Source: Phormidium tanganyikae FI6-MK23 (lineage in GTDB: Bacteria > Cyanobacteriota > Cyanobacteriia > Leptolyngbyales > Leptolyngbyaceae). From it: DNA of 64,000 bases. Under the pieces are notes generated by a model. That model was not told the origin of the DNA. It ran no database searches and saw only the letters and a list, made by a program, of their open reading frames with translations. Where the stretch lies: positions 62,001-126,000 of the forward strand of contig JAHHHU010000007.1 of the NCBI GenBank assembly GCA_019359175.1, written 5' to 3'. Of this stretch, positions 45,876-54,497 are shown in pieces; within the stretch, counting starts at the first letter, position 1; each line of letters begins with the position of its first letter. The position numbers were made by a program, and so were the translations under genes.

Positions 45876-46739
45876 TCACTCAGGCACGCGGCTCACTTTC
45901 GTATCACGCAGCTTTGTCGATCGAGCCACTTGCTGATGATTTTTAATCGCGTCATAAATCGCAGTCTGCCGACGCGCCTGATCCCGACTGATGCTGTACA
46001 GATTGTTTCCGAGTCCCGGTGCATCCCATTGATTGGTGCGCGGATTGATATAAGAATAGGTACGCGCTCGTAAAACTGCTTCAGAGCCTTTCAGTCCTTC
46101 AGCATATGCTTGCCGTAAACGATCAATATAGCCCCCTCGATCGAGCGCGGCTAACGGTGCTTGATTCGCTAGATCGATTCCGTTGAGTTGTTCTTCGAGT
46201 CCGAGCCGCAATCCCGCAGAAAGCGCAGTTTGTTCAATCTCCTCATACTGACCCCGTAAGCGATCAAGTTGACGACGATCTGCCTCATTCGGAGAAGCCG
46301 CGCCATGCTGATAGGAAAAGCTCCCCATATTCCAGCGACGATTTCCCGGATCGACGTGCCCGTAATACGCCCAAGTTTTGCCACCATTAGGGGTGCGGGT
46401 TCCTTCAGCGCTACCCACTGCTTTCGCAACGAGTGAATCAGAACCGCCATGAAATAGCTCATCGGGAGCCATCGCGACTAAGCGATCGCCACTCACTACA
46501 GTCGTTGATCGCGGCAATGGACGAGGCTCGATCGCGCTAGGAGAACTCGGCTCATCGGTAGAAGATTCGGGAACTTGGAAGGTGATTGCGGCTGATTTCT
46601 CGATCTCTTTAGGGGCAGGTTGAATCGGTGGACTTGAACTCTGTGGAGCAAAGTTGAGCAGTCCTTGAGCTTGCGTCGATCGCATTTCACTCAGCGTCAA
46701 AACGATCACGCTCATCATCAGAGAAACAATCTTTTTCAT
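45876..46739 (-). CDS. Exported protein of unknown function, last gene of a four-gene operon
   Basis: A 287-residue protein with a signal peptide (about 1-24, ending TQA). A Pro/Ser-rich linker (about 30-82) leads to a folded domain (about 95-275) containing AVGSAEGTRTPNGGKTWAYYGHVDPGNRRWNMGSFSYQHGAASPNEADRRQL and NGIDLANQAPLAALDRGGYIDRL. The AEGTR and YYGHxDPGNxxWNxGxFSYQH segments look like a conserved enzymatic or binding core that I recall from cyanobacterial hypothetical proteins. Its start overlaps the lipoprotein gene by four bases. Function unknown. Confidence 0.8.
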   Translation of the reverse strand: MKKIVSLMMSVIVLTLSEMRSTQAQGLLNFAPQSSSPPIQPAPKEIEKSAAITFQVPESSTDEPSSPSAIEPRPLPRSTTVVSGDRLVAMAPDELFHGGSDSLVAKAVGSAEGTRTPNGGKTWAYYGHVDPGNRRWNMGSFSYQHGAASPNEADRRQLDRLRGQYEEIEQTALSAGLRLGLEEQLNGIDLANQAPLAALDRGGYIDRLRQAYAEGLKGSEAVLRARTYSYINPRTNQWDAPGLGNNLYSISRDQARRQTAIYDAIKNHQQVARSTKLRDTKVSRVPE

Positions 46740-47215
46740 CGTGGATTTAAAGTTCGTTGCAATAAGCTTTTATCGGGTTCGACGAGTGCCCAACTATCGT
46801 CGGATTGCTTGAGTAAAGTCGCAAACTGAAGAATCTTTCCGGTCGCGATCGCGTCTCCAGCTTTTAGCGCTCCTAGTTTCGGAGCTTCTAACCCACACAA
46901 CCGAAACAGATAAGCAGGCGTATCGGCTCCCGCAAAATACACGCAGCCCCGATGATCGATGTACGCATTTCCATCAGAAGGCGCATGAACCGATTGCCCC
47001 TCTAGCGCGATCGAAATATCTCCGAGTCCGCCGATCACTTTTGCTCCGGCGATTTTATCTCCGGGTTTTAGCTGCCAGCTTTGATAGAGCTTTGGTTCTG
47101 GAATCGTGTTCCCAGTATGGGGTGAAGCAGCACAGCTAGAAAGCAGGCTGAAGAGAAGAACAAATCCGACTTTAGCGAATCCAGAACTTATATCCCAGAT
47201 ATTGATTCCCTTCAT
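46736..47215 (-). CDS. Lipoprotein of unknown function, third gene of the operon
   Basis: A 159-residue protein with a lipoprotein signal: a hydrophobic stretch (VGFVLLFSLL) and lipobox L-S-S-Cys28. The mature part reads WQLKPGDKIAGAKVIGGLGD, VHAPSDGNAYID and LKAGDAIATGKILQF, with repeated GD turns like a barrel-sandwich or LysM/M23-adjacent fold. It carries no obvious catalytic set. The start lies 44 bases inside the previous gene, without its own ribosome binding site, so expression is probably coupled. Confidence 0.75.
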   Translation of the reverse strand: MKGINIWDISSGFAKVGFVLLFSLLSSCAASPHTGNTIPEPKLYQSWQLKPGDKIAGAKVIGGLGDISIALEGQSVHAPSDGNAYIDHRGCVYFAGADTPAYLFRLCGLEAPKLGALKAGDAIATGKILQFATLLKQSDDSWALVEPDKSLLQRTLNPR

Positions 47216-47567
47216 ACGAAACTACAATAAACGTCTGAGAAGTCGATCGTTCTAACGCATCCGATGCGACTCGATAAGCTTCGCGCTCAGTCTGCGTTCC
47301 ACTCCGAATCGAGAGCTTGGGCAGGATGCAATAAGGCTCTTTCAAAGCTTTACGGACTGCATCTTTAGAGTCTCCATTTTTCAGCAAAATCAGCTTTGCA
47401 ATGTTGTCTTCAGAGATGGCTTGCTGCGATTGCACTGCTCCCTGACATTCCAATGCAGCTTCTTTGCTTCCAAAAGAAGGGAGTCCCATCGCTTGAAAAA
47501 AAATCCCAAGCGCCAAAACCCCCGCAACCCCTGCCAGCATTTGATTAGAGTTGAATTTTTCGATCAT
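47172..47567 (-). CDS. Single-helix membrane protein of unknown function, second gene of the operon
   Basis: A 131-residue protein with one N-terminal helix (MLAGVAGVLALGIFFQAMGL). A soluble part follows with two Cys (ALECQGAV and EPYCILP), AISEDNIAKLILLKNGDSKDAVRKAL, and the C-terminus FIVVSYEGNQYLGYKFWIR. GGAGG stands 8 bases upstream of the ATG. It overlaps both its upstream neighbour (4 bases, ATGA) and the downstream lipoprotein (44 bases). I do not recognise a family; the fixed Cys pair suggests an exported disulfide-bonded domain. Confidence 0.75.
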   Translation of the reverse strand: MIEKFNSNQMLAGVAGVLALGIFFQAMGLPSFGSKEAALECQGAVQSQQAISEDNIAKLILLKNGDSKDAVRKALKEPYCILPKLSIRSGTQTEREAYRVASDALERSTSQTFIVVSYEGNQYLGYKFWIR

Positions 47568-48394
47568 AATTTGCCTCCGACGAACAATCCCAACGTCACT
47601 AATAACAATCGGTAGATTCCAATCCGATTCGCTTGGGGAATAAACAGAGCAGCATAAGCAGCTAACAGTGCAGGAACGAAGATCAACAAAGTGACCGGAA
47701 AGTTCAGAATCGGCATTGCCACAACCAAGTATTTCAGCCCGAGCCGCAGTCCTGCCGCTGCTAACACCCAGAGCGCGGCATCGATTGCAATTCCAGAATT
47801 CTGTTCCGGCAGTCGCAGTAGTTGCTGCATGAGGCGGTGCAAGGGTTTACGGCGACGGGGGCGGGCAGTCGGAATGCTGGGGCGAAAGGGCGGGATCGAA
47901 GGTTGCGGAGGGCGCAAGGTCGTTTGTACAGGACGATGTGCTTCGAGCGGCAATTGCACTGTTGAGACGTGCGGATTCGAGGAAGGTCGTGTTCCGTCCT
48001 GTGTCTGCATTTTTTCGACGGTCGCTTTGAGTTCGTCGATCGCGCTCCAAGTTGCATTCAGTTGCTCATTAAATTGAGCAAGTACAGCTTCGATCGCTGC
48101 ACCGCGCTCTGATGGAGGAGCTTCCCAAGCGAGCTTAACCCGTGTCGAAGCGGATTGATTCGGTGACTTGCTCGTCGCTTGGCGCTTCGTCGTGGGGGCT
48201 TTTTCAGTTTTCGTTGTGCGGCGTTTTTTTGTGGGGGTCGCTTCGGTGGTAGACTCAGCGAGGCTTGCACCACGCTCCGGGTTCGATTCACTGGCGCTTG
48301 AAGGTTCAGCGATCGACTTGGCGGGTTGCCGTTTTGCGCTCGGCTGAGTTTGGGTGATCCGAGTTGACTGGCTCTCTGTTTTCACTTCTGTCAT
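47564..48394 (-). CDS. Pro/Lys/Thr-rich membrane protein, first gene of the operon
   Basis: A 276-residue protein. Residues 1-90 are low-complexity Lys, Thr, Ser and Ala, like a disordered cytosolic tail. A short coiled helix (AIEAVLAQFNEQLNATWSAIDELKATVEKM) follows, then a Pro-rich stretch (about 145-185), and two to three membrane helices at the C-terminus (AALWVLAAAGLRLGL, ILNFPVTLLIFVPALLAAYAALF, IGIYRLLLVTLGLFVGG). GGAG lies 6 bases upstream of the ATG. A perfect 14-base palindrome sits 38-51 bases before the start. The function is unknown. Confidence 0.75.
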   Translation of the reverse strand: MTEVKTESQSTRITQTQPSAKRQPAKSIAEPSSASESNPERGASLAESTTEATPTKKRRTTKTEKAPTTKRQATSKSPNQSASTRVKLAWEAPPSERGAAIEAVLAQFNEQLNATWSAIDELKATVEKMQTQDGTRPSSNPHVSTVQLPLEAHRPVQTTLRPPQPSIPPFRPSIPTARPRRRKPLHRLMQQLLRLPEQNSGIAIDAALWVLAAAGLRLGLKYLVVAMPILNFPVTLLIFVPALLAAYAALFIPQANRIGIYRLLLVTLGLFVGGKL

Positions 48395-48431
48395 CGCGGC
48401 TCCTGGGGCAAGTGAGTCTTTAGTACGATAG

Positions 48432-48445
48432 TACTATTAATAGTA
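48432..48445. promoter_or_regulatory. Palindromic operator candidate upstream of the four-gene operon
   Basis: TACTATTAATAGTA is a perfect 14-base palindrome within an AT-rich stretch, 38-51 bases upstream of the operon's first ATG. The site could be a regulator-binding half-site pair or part of the -10 region. A second, weaker TACGATAGTAC precedes it. Binding is inferred from symmetry and position only. Confidence 0.45.
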
Positions 48446-48602
48446 TTAATGTGCTACCTTCCAGAAGTCAAGCGAATCCATTAAATTCATTTCAAAAGAC
48501 ATCTCTTTACCATAAAACGTTGCGCTTTTGTGACAGTGAGTACAAAAGTTAGGTTTCGCTTCGCTTACAGTAGAAAAAAGCGATCGTCGTAGGAGATCGA
48601 TT

Positions 48603-49040
48603 ATGGGCTTGAAAACACAGGTTGAGATTTTCCCACTCAAATCGATCAAAGGCGGAATGGCAGAGTTTTATACGCCGCAGTCAAGTCATGAAACGATGCT
48701 GGTGAACATTCCCGCTCATACGATCGATGATTTATTCGTTCATCGCACCCAAACCGATCAGTTGCTGGTTGTGCGCGGTAGCTTCATTCTGGTTGTATTA
48801 CAAAATCGTAAGTATCAATACATTCCATTGAGCGAGTCGCAGCCGCAAGTCGTAAAAATTCCGCCGGGAGTGCCGCATGGCGCAATTAATCTTCATGATT
48901 CGCCCTGTGTGTTGGTCAATGCGGTTCTTCGACACAGGGCATCAATCGATCGAGATTATCGCCCATTGCGCCGACCGATCCCCTACGATATGAATATAGC
49001 TCACCAACTTCAAGGAATTCCTCGTCCTCGCATCGCTTAG
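48603..49040 (+). CDS. RmlC-like cupin protein
   Basis: A 145-residue single cupin. It resembles dTDP-4-dehydrorhamnose 3,5-epimerase (RmlC-like): HRTQTDQLLVVRGSFILVVLQNRKYQYIPL and VVKIPPGVPHGAINLHDSPCVLVNAVLRH give the two cupin motifs. It is too short to be a full RmlC and lacks neighbouring rhamnose genes, so it may be a sugar-binding or isomerase-like protein. AGGAG is 8 bases upstream of the ATG. It is divergent from the four-gene operon. Confidence 0.85.
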   Translation: MGLKTQVEIFPLKSIKGGMAEFYTPQSSHETMLVNIPAHTIDDLFVHRTQTDQLLVVRGSFILVVLQNRKYQYIPLSESQPQVVKIPPGVPHGAINLHDSPCVLVNAVLRHRASIDRDYRPLRRPIPYDMNIAHQLQGIPRPRIA

Positions 49041-49066
49041 GATTGTGAATGAAATAAGGTCGGTCA

Positions 49067-49191
49067 TTGCAAGGTTAATTCGCCCTCACCCCCAGCCCCT
49101 CTCCCAAATTGGGAGAGGAGAGCTAGAGTCCGGCTCCCCTTCTCCCAAATTGGGAGAAGGGGCTGGGGATGAGGGCAAAGATCTCAGCATT
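49067..49191. repeat. Family B palindromic repeat, copy 2
   Basis: It has the same nested layout as 18989-19111: TTGCAAGGTT at the left, CGCCCTCACCCC, two CTCCCAAATTGGGAG hairpins, and the inverted GGGGATGAGGGC at the right, then GATCTCAGCATT. The copies differ at scattered sites only. It lies in the gap between the cupin and the response regulator. Confidence 0.8.
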
Positions 49192-49280
49192 TATCAGATC
49201 CGCATCGCTTAACAAATTGTTTTTAATCTTGAATCTGCCGTTGATAATTGGCATTCAAAGATCTCGCTCACTTGTGTTTC

Positions 49281-49931
49281 ATGCCCCTCACTATTCTTGT
49301 CGCAGAAGATGATTTAGGAACCCGCCTATCGATCAGCGACTATCTCGAATGTTCTGGTTACTCTGTGGTTTCGGCTGAAAACGGTAAAGACGCGATCGCA
49401 CTCCTCGAAACGCATCAGCCGCATTTGATTGTGACCGATGTTTCGATGCCGCTAATGGATGGGTACGAATTGGTGCGACAGGTGCGACGACGGCCTGCCC
49501 TGCGCTTATTGCCGATCGTTTTTCTGACCGGACGCACTGATACAGATGAGCGGGTTCGGGGCTATCAGCTCGGCTGTGATGTTTATTTAGCGAAACCGTT
49601 TGAGCTACCCGAATTAGGGGCGATCGTGCGAAACTTGCTCGATCGCAGTCAGATGATCGAAACCAGTTGGCGATCGCGGCAGGAATTCGAGGTGTCGGAA
49701 AGCGCAGAACGCGAAAAGATCGTTCCAGATATTCACATCACGTTTACCGATCGAGAAAGAGAGGTGTTAACGCTGCTGAGTGATGGATTGTCGAATATTC
49801 AAATTGGTGATCGATTGCACCTGAGTTCGCGCACGGTTGAGAAGCACGTTAGTAGTTTATTAAGGAAAACAGAAACGAGCAATCGAGCAGAACTGGTACG
49901 GTTTGCGATGGAGCATCATTTAGTGGTGTAG
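49281..49931 (+). CDS. NarL/FixJ-type response regulator
   Basis: A 216-residue two-domain regulator. The receiver (about 1-120) has the acidic pair in AEDD, the phosphoacceptor Asp53 in LIVTDVSMPLMDGYEL, the Thr in FLTGRTDTD and the Lys in VYLAKPFELPEL. The LuxR helix-turn-helix (about 150-216) reads FTDREREVLTLLSDGLSNIQIGDRLHLSSRTVEKHVSSLLRKT. A TTG at 49248 opens the frame earlier, but MPLTILVAEDD at 49281 is the natural start. No histidine kinase is adjacent; the hybrid kinase at 52737 is near but not shown to be a partner. Confidence 0.92.
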   Translation: MPLTILVAEDDLGTRLSISDYLECSGYSVVSAENGKDAIALLETHQPHLIVTDVSMPLMDGYELVRQVRRRPALRLLPIVFLTGRTDTDERVRGYQLGCDVYLAKPFELPELGAIVRNLLDRSQMIETSWRSRQEFEVSESAEREKIVPDIHITFTDREREVLTLLSDGLSNIQIGDRLHLSSRTVEKHVSSLLRKTETSNRAELVRFAMEHHLVV

Positions 49932-49935
49932 GCGA

Positions 49936-50787
49936 TCAAATCGGTTCATACACCATCTGCGGTACTAGCACTCCATCCGCGCGAAGTTCACCGATTCCCA
50001 AAAACCGTTCATCCTTCACCCGTACCCATTTCGGTTGCTCGACTTCGATCGCAATTTTTTGCCCCTGACACCAACGACGCGCGATCGAACTTTCCAAAAC
50101 CAATTCCGGTAAATGCAACAATGCGGTTTCTGGCTCGACTAAGGGAACCGGAAGTTCTTCGATCGTTGAACTTCCTTTCAGTTCAAAGCCGCTACTTTCC
50201 GTTCTCAACAGTTTTGCTAACGTTGCCCCGGTGTCCAGTTCCGCGCCCAAATCTCGCGCGATCGATCGAATATAAGTTCCGCTGCCACAGGAAATCGCTA
50301 AATCGAGTTCGGGAAAATCCCCCGATCTGAACTCCAAAATCTCTAATTTGTAAATCTCAACGGTGCGGGCTGGAACCTCGATCGCTTGTCCCGATCTCGC
50401 CAAATCATACAGTCGCTTGCCCTGTACCTGAATCGCACTATAGTTCGGCGGAATCTGCTGAATCACACCCTGAAACAGAGAGAGCTTTGCTTGAATTTGC
50501 TCTAAGCTCAGGTGCGAAACGGCTTGCTCTGTGAGAATTTCGCCTTCAAGGTCATCGGTTGCGGTCGTGATGCCAAATCGAATCGTCGCTTGGTACGCTT
50601 TATCCTGGCGTAGATATTGCAGCAATCGAGTGGCGCGACCGAGTGCAATCGGTAAAACACCCGTCGCCGTAGGATCGAGCGTTCCAGCATGACCCACTTT
50701 TTTTAGCTGATAGATCCGGCGAACTTTTGCCACACAATCATGCGACGTAAACCCAAACGGCTTATTGAGATTGAGAAAACCATCCAC
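49936..50787 (-). CDS. truB: tRNA pseudouridine(55) synthase TruB
   Basis: A 283-residue enzyme that makes pseudouridine 55 in the tRNA T loop. GFLNLNKPFGFTSHDCVAKVRR opens the domain, the catalytic Asp38 lies in GHAGTLDPTATGVLPIALGRATRL, and PPNYSAIQVQGKRLYDLARSG and SCGSGTYIRSIARDLG are conserved. The C-terminal PUA-like part is present. Start is GTG at 50787. It ends 4 bases from the convergent response regulator and is followed upstream by the hydrolase gene. Confidence 0.95.
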   Translation of the reverse strand: MDGFLNLNKPFGFTSHDCVAKVRRIYQLKKVGHAGTLDPTATGVLPIALGRATRLLQYLRQDKAYQATIRFGITTATDDLEGEILTEQAVSHLSLEQIQAKLSLFQGVIQQIPPNYSAIQVQGKRLYDLARSGQAIEVPARTVEIYKLEILEFRSGDFPELDLAISCGSGTYIRSIARDLGAELDTGATLAKLLRTESSGFELKGSSTIEELPVPLVEPETALLHLPELVLESSIARRWCQGQKIAIEVEQPKWVRVKDERFLGIGELRADGVLVPQMVYEPI

Positions 50788-50805
50788 GCGACTATTACCT
50801 ATCTG

Positions 50806-52455
50806 CTACCTATCCAACTGCGCCAAAGTCAAAGACTGAACCAAACTTAACCGTAGCGGATCTTGAGACAGCGCACGCGCATAAGTCGCAGAAAGATACG
50901 GGCGATAGTCCGATCGATTGGCGATGTAAGTACTAAAAAACGCCAAACTGAGCGCATTCACATAGCGACGGGCAAGCGTGGGAGACGGCCCGATCACTTC
51001 AGGCGGCACAGGAACCCCTGGCGTGTCGCCTTCCTCCAGTGCTGAAAAATGCGTTCCACGATCGACGACAGCCAAAAAGCGATCGCGGGTTTGTAGCCAG
51101 GTAAAAGGCTGGATCTGTTCGGGCAGGGCAGGCGCAACCGTATCAGCATTACCCGCCATGATCAAAGTCGGCGTTTTGATTTGAGCGATCGAAGATTGTC
51201 CGAATACAACGCTGTCGATTGGGTTAATGGCAATAATTGCTTTGACGCGCGGATCGCTCAGATTGTAGTTAATCGGGGGCAGTCCAGCAGCGCGGCATTG
51301 CAGCAACACCGAGAGATTCAAGGTGCGATCGATTTCAGTCGGCTGACACGATTGTTGCAATTGCTCAAAGTTGATCGATGCTCCCGCAAGTGCCATCACC
51401 GTATATCCACCGAACGACTGTCCGAGTACACCAACTTGCTTAACATTCAACCGCTTGTAGCGCGGATCAGAAGTCGCTCTGCGCTCCAGTTCATCCAGCA
51501 CATATTTAATATCTAAAGGTCGATCGATAAATTCGCTCGGACTGGTGACTTCGCTCACAATGCCATCAACGAGGGCTTGGAGTTGTTTCGCATTGCTGCC
51601 CGGATGTTCGGGAACCGCAACGGCAAATCCATGTGAAGCGAGATGTTCGGCTAGATATCGAAACGTTCCGCGATCGGAGCCGAGCCCATGCGAAATCACG
51701 ACGACGGGAACCGAAGCGGACAAAGCTTGACGACGGGCAAAAGGTAGATAAACATCAACCGGGAACACCCGCTCTCGCCCCAAAGCTTGAACGAATCCCC
51801 GCGATCGATCCACCAGTCTCAGCGTTTCTTTTTCAAATCCATAAGCTCCACGAACTGAGAGATCTGGAATATTGCCGCTCGGTAGCGGTGTGTTTTCTTG
51901 ACGCGCGAGTTCCACGATCGTTTGAGTCGCGCGGGTCGTTTGATTGATTAAATTGCCAAAATCTCCCGCAATATCCAAACTACGCTGTAAATCGATCCGG
52001 AGTCCGCGCGTGGGAAATTTGCGAAACACATTGAGTAAGGTCAATCCCTCCGGATCAGCCGATGCCAAAATCAGCGCTCCACGGATTGCGAAAAATCCGG
52101 TATCGCGCGACTCTGGCTGAATCACTTCGCCCAAGCGCCGGAGCAGAATTTCGCCTTGCTGAGTGTAGAGAAACTGAGAAACCGCGATCGGACTTAAATC
52201 CGCCCGTGTTACAAGCGCTTTGCGTAGGGTTTGGAGTTGTTGAGGCGTGACATATTGCGAATAGACATAGAGATCGCCATCGAGCGCACCCGTTCGCGCA
52301 TAAGCTTCCAGCGCTGAGACTGAAATCGATCGCTCTAAAATTCCATAAGACAAAAAGACGCGCTCCGCCGCCGATGCGGGACGACTGAAAACCGCGATCG
52401 ACATCAATCCCGCGATCACGTGAAGCGCAAATTTTAACCGCTTAAACTGCCGCAT
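50806..52455 (-). CDS. Secreted alpha/beta hydrolase with DUF1400 domain
   Basis: A 549-residue exported protein. A signal peptide (about 1-28, ending ASA) is followed by a DUF1400 domain (about 30-155: AERVFLSYGILERSISVSALEAYARTG, LLRRLGEVIQ) and an alpha/beta hydrolase domain (about 225-510). The latter has VVVISHGLGSDRGTFRYLAEHLASHGFAVAVPEHPGSN, the nucleophile Ser in GVLGQSFGGYTVMAL, and a His in DRGTHFSALEEG. The layout resembles PAF-acetylhydrolase-like enzymes with this extra domain, typical of cyanobacteria. The ATG at 52455 was chosen because MRQFKRLKFALHV begins the signal peptide. Confidence 0.88.
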   Translation of the reverse strand: MRQFKRLKFALHVIAGLMSIAVFSRPASAAERVFLSYGILERSISVSALEAYARTGALDGDLYVYSQYVTPQQLQTLRKALVTRADLSPIAVSQFLYTQQGEILLRRLGEVIQPESRDTGFFAIRGALILASADPEGLTLLNVFRKFPTRGLRIDLQRSLDIAGDFGNLINQTTRATQTIVELARQENTPLPSGNIPDLSVRGAYGFEKETLRLVDRSRGFVQALGRERVFPVDVYLPFARRQALSASVPVVVISHGLGSDRGTFRYLAEHLASHGFAVAVPEHPGSNAKQLQALVDGIVSEVTSPSEFIDRPLDIKYVLDELERRATSDPRYKRLNVKQVGVLGQSFGGYTVMALAGASINFEQLQQSCQPTEIDRTLNLSVLLQCRAAGLPPINYNLSDPRVKAIIAINPIDSVVFGQSSIAQIKTPTLIMAGNADTVAPALPEQIQPFTWLQTRDRFLAVVDRGTHFSALEEGDTPGVPVPPEVIGPSPTLARRYVNALSLAFFSTYIANRSDYRPYLSATYARALSQDPLRLSLVQSLTLAQLDR

Positions 52456-52736
52456 TTTAGGCTTTCTCAAAAATAGTGCTGAAAATTCTCTGTTCAGGCT
52501 CAACTGCCCCATTCTGACGCACAGATCTAGGAGCGACAAGATGCAGGATGATCAAGAGATCGAAAAATCTGCCTTGCGGCGAATAGCCTAAAGCGTGACA
52601 TCTGTTTTAAGTTCAATCTATCTGTAATAGGGATTTAGCAACCGCTGATGCGTCAGAGTATTACAATCGAGATCGTTCTAGCTTCACCGAATCGATCCCA
52701 CGATTTGCGATCGCAACCCTTTTGGTACGCAGCATC

Positions 52737-54497
52737 ATGACAGCTTTTTGGAGTCAGTTTTTTGATTCAAGTTCTTATATCCCACACGGACATTGCTATC
52801 TTTGGCAGACCGGGTTAGTTTGGCTGCACATTACAGGCGATGTGCTGATTGCGCTGGCATACTACTCGATTCCGTTAACGCTCCTTTTCTTCGTGCGGAA
52901 CCGTCGCGATCTGCCGTTTAACTGGATTTTTCTGTTGTTTGGCGCTTTTATCATTGCGTGCGGCACAGGTCACATTCTGGATATTTGGACATTGTGGCAC
53001 CCGGACTACTGGATTTCTGGCGGAGTGAAAGCGTTCACTGCAATGATTTCAGTCCTCACAGCCGTTGAACTTTATCCCTTAATTCCTAAAGCCTTAGCGC
53101 TTCCCAGTCCCGCACAGCTAACTTTGGCAAATCAATCGCTTCAAGTTCAAATCGGCGAACGTCGTCAAGCTGAAATCAAACTGAAGCGCTATCAAGACCA
53201 ACTCGAAGAATTAGTCGCCCAACGCACCGTAGAACTGACTCAAATCAACGCACAGCTTCAGCAAGAAATCATCGAGCGGCAGAGGATTCAAGAAGAACGA
53301 GAATCGCTGCTACGCCGAGAGCAACGCGCACGTGAACAAGCCGAAGCCGCCAATCGCGTCAAAGATGAATTTCTCGCGGTACTCTCTCATGAACTGAGAA
53401 CACCACTGAATCCAATTCTGGGCTGGACGAAACTTTTACAGAAGCAGCAATTAAAACCAGAAAAAGCTGCGATCGCGTTAGACACGATCGAACGTAATGC
53501 CAAACTCCAAGCTCAGTTAATCGAAGATCTGCTCGACATTTCTCGGATTGTGCGCGGGAAGTTGACGCAGAATACGACTGCGATCGACTTAAAGACGGTC
53601 GTTCTGGCGGCAATTCAAACCGTTTCACTCGCAGCAGAAGCGAAACAAATCGAGATCGAAACCACGATCGAAGCCGAGGTCGGACAGCTTTTAGGAGATG
53701 CAGGACGATTGCAGCAAGTCGTTTGGAATTTGCTCTCGAATGCGGTGAAGTTTACGCCCGAAGGCGGTCGGGTGAAAGTGATTTTGACCGCGGAGGATTC
53801 TGATCAGGCAAAAATCATCATCCGGGATACAGGCAAGGGAATCACGGCGGATGCACTTCCTTTTGTGTTCGATCGCTTTTGGCAAGAAGACAGTACGAAT
53901 ACTCGTCAATTCGGCGGTTTGGGGTTAGGACTCGCGATCAGTCGTCAAATCGTAGAGCTTCACGGCGGCACGATTACTGCTGAAAGTGTGGGTGAAGGAC
54001 AAGGAGCAACTTTTACGGTAAGATTGCCACTCCGTGCTCCGGTTCCTGTTCCCGTTCCAATTCGATCAAGTGTTAGCGAAAATTCGACTTTAGAAGGGCT
54101 GCGAATTTTGGTGGTTGATGATAGTCCAGATTCGCGTGAGTACGCCAAGTTTGTTCTGAGTGAGGCGGGATCAGAAGTCACCGGGGTCGATTCTGCGGAA
54201 GCTGCATTAAAAGCACTTTCCCAACAGCTCCCCGATGTGATCGTCTGTGATATCGGACTACCAGAGATAAATGGCTATGAACTAATTCGACAAATTCGAG
54301 CGCGACCGATTGAGCAAGGCGGCAAAATTCCTGCGATTGCACTCACGTCTTATGCAGGAGATTATGACCAACGACGAGCGATCGCGGCTGGATTTCAACG
54401 ACATTTATCGAAACCTGTAGAACCAGAGCAGTTGGTTAAATCGATCTCAGCAATTTGTCCCTTTCGCATGGTAGAGGAGGCATCGGGCTTGAAGTGA
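52737..54497 (+). CDS. Hybrid histidine kinase with ethylene-receptor-like sensor domain
   Basis: A 586-residue sensor kinase. The N-terminal three-helix domain has all ligand-site residues of plant ETR1 at identical spacing: Asp35, Tyr42, Ile45-Pro46 (GDVLIALAYYSIP), Cys75 and His79 (ACGTGH), which bind copper and ethylene. A coiled coil follows (about 135-220). The HisKA domain has DEFLAVLSHELRTPLNPILGW with the phospho-acceptor His, and the ATPase domain has QQVVWNLLSNAVKFTPEGG, DTGKGI and GGLGLGLAI. A C-terminal receiver ends the protein with DDSPDSRE and VIVCDIGLPEINGYELI. Synechocystis has a comparable functional receptor (Slr1212). The start at 52737 is preferred over TTG at 52722. Confidence 0.9.
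   Translation: MTAFWSQFFDSSSYIPHGHCYLWQTGLVWLHITGDVLIALAYYSIPLTLLFFVRNRRDLPFNWIFLLFGAFIIACGTGHILDIWTLWHPDYWISGGVKAFTAMISVLTAVELYPLIPKALALPSPAQLTLANQSLQVQIGERRQAEIKLKRYQDQLEELVAQRTVELTQINAQLQQEIIERQRIQEERESLLRREQRAREQAEAANRVKDEFLAVLSHELRTPLNPILGWTKLLQKQQLKPEKAAIALDTIERNAKLQAQLIEDLLDISRIVRGKLTQNTTAIDLKTVVLAAIQTVSLAAEAKQIEIETTIEAEVGQLLGDAGRLQQVVWNLLSNAVKFTPEGGRVKVILTAEDSDQAKIIIRDTGKGITADALPFVFDRFWQEDSTNTRQFGGLGLGLAISRQIVELHGGTITAESVGEGQGATFTVRLPLRAPVPVPVPIRSSVSENSTLEGLRILVVDDSPDSREYAKFVLSEAGSEVTGVDSAEAALKALSQQLPDVIVCDIGLPEINGYELIRQIRARPIEQGGKIPAIALTSYAGDYDQRRAIAAGFQRHLSKPVEPEQLVKSISAICPFRMVEEASGLK

Noticed and set aside
47691-48077. 128-codon plus-strand frame antisense to the first operon gene
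   Set aside because: It mirrors the low-complexity Pro/Arg region of the real gene; high Cys and Arg content is a by-product of the opposite strand.
49281-54497. NarL-type regulator and ethylene-type kinase as a cognate pair
   Set aside because: They are separated by two unrelated genes on the other strand, and the kinase already has its own receiver domain.
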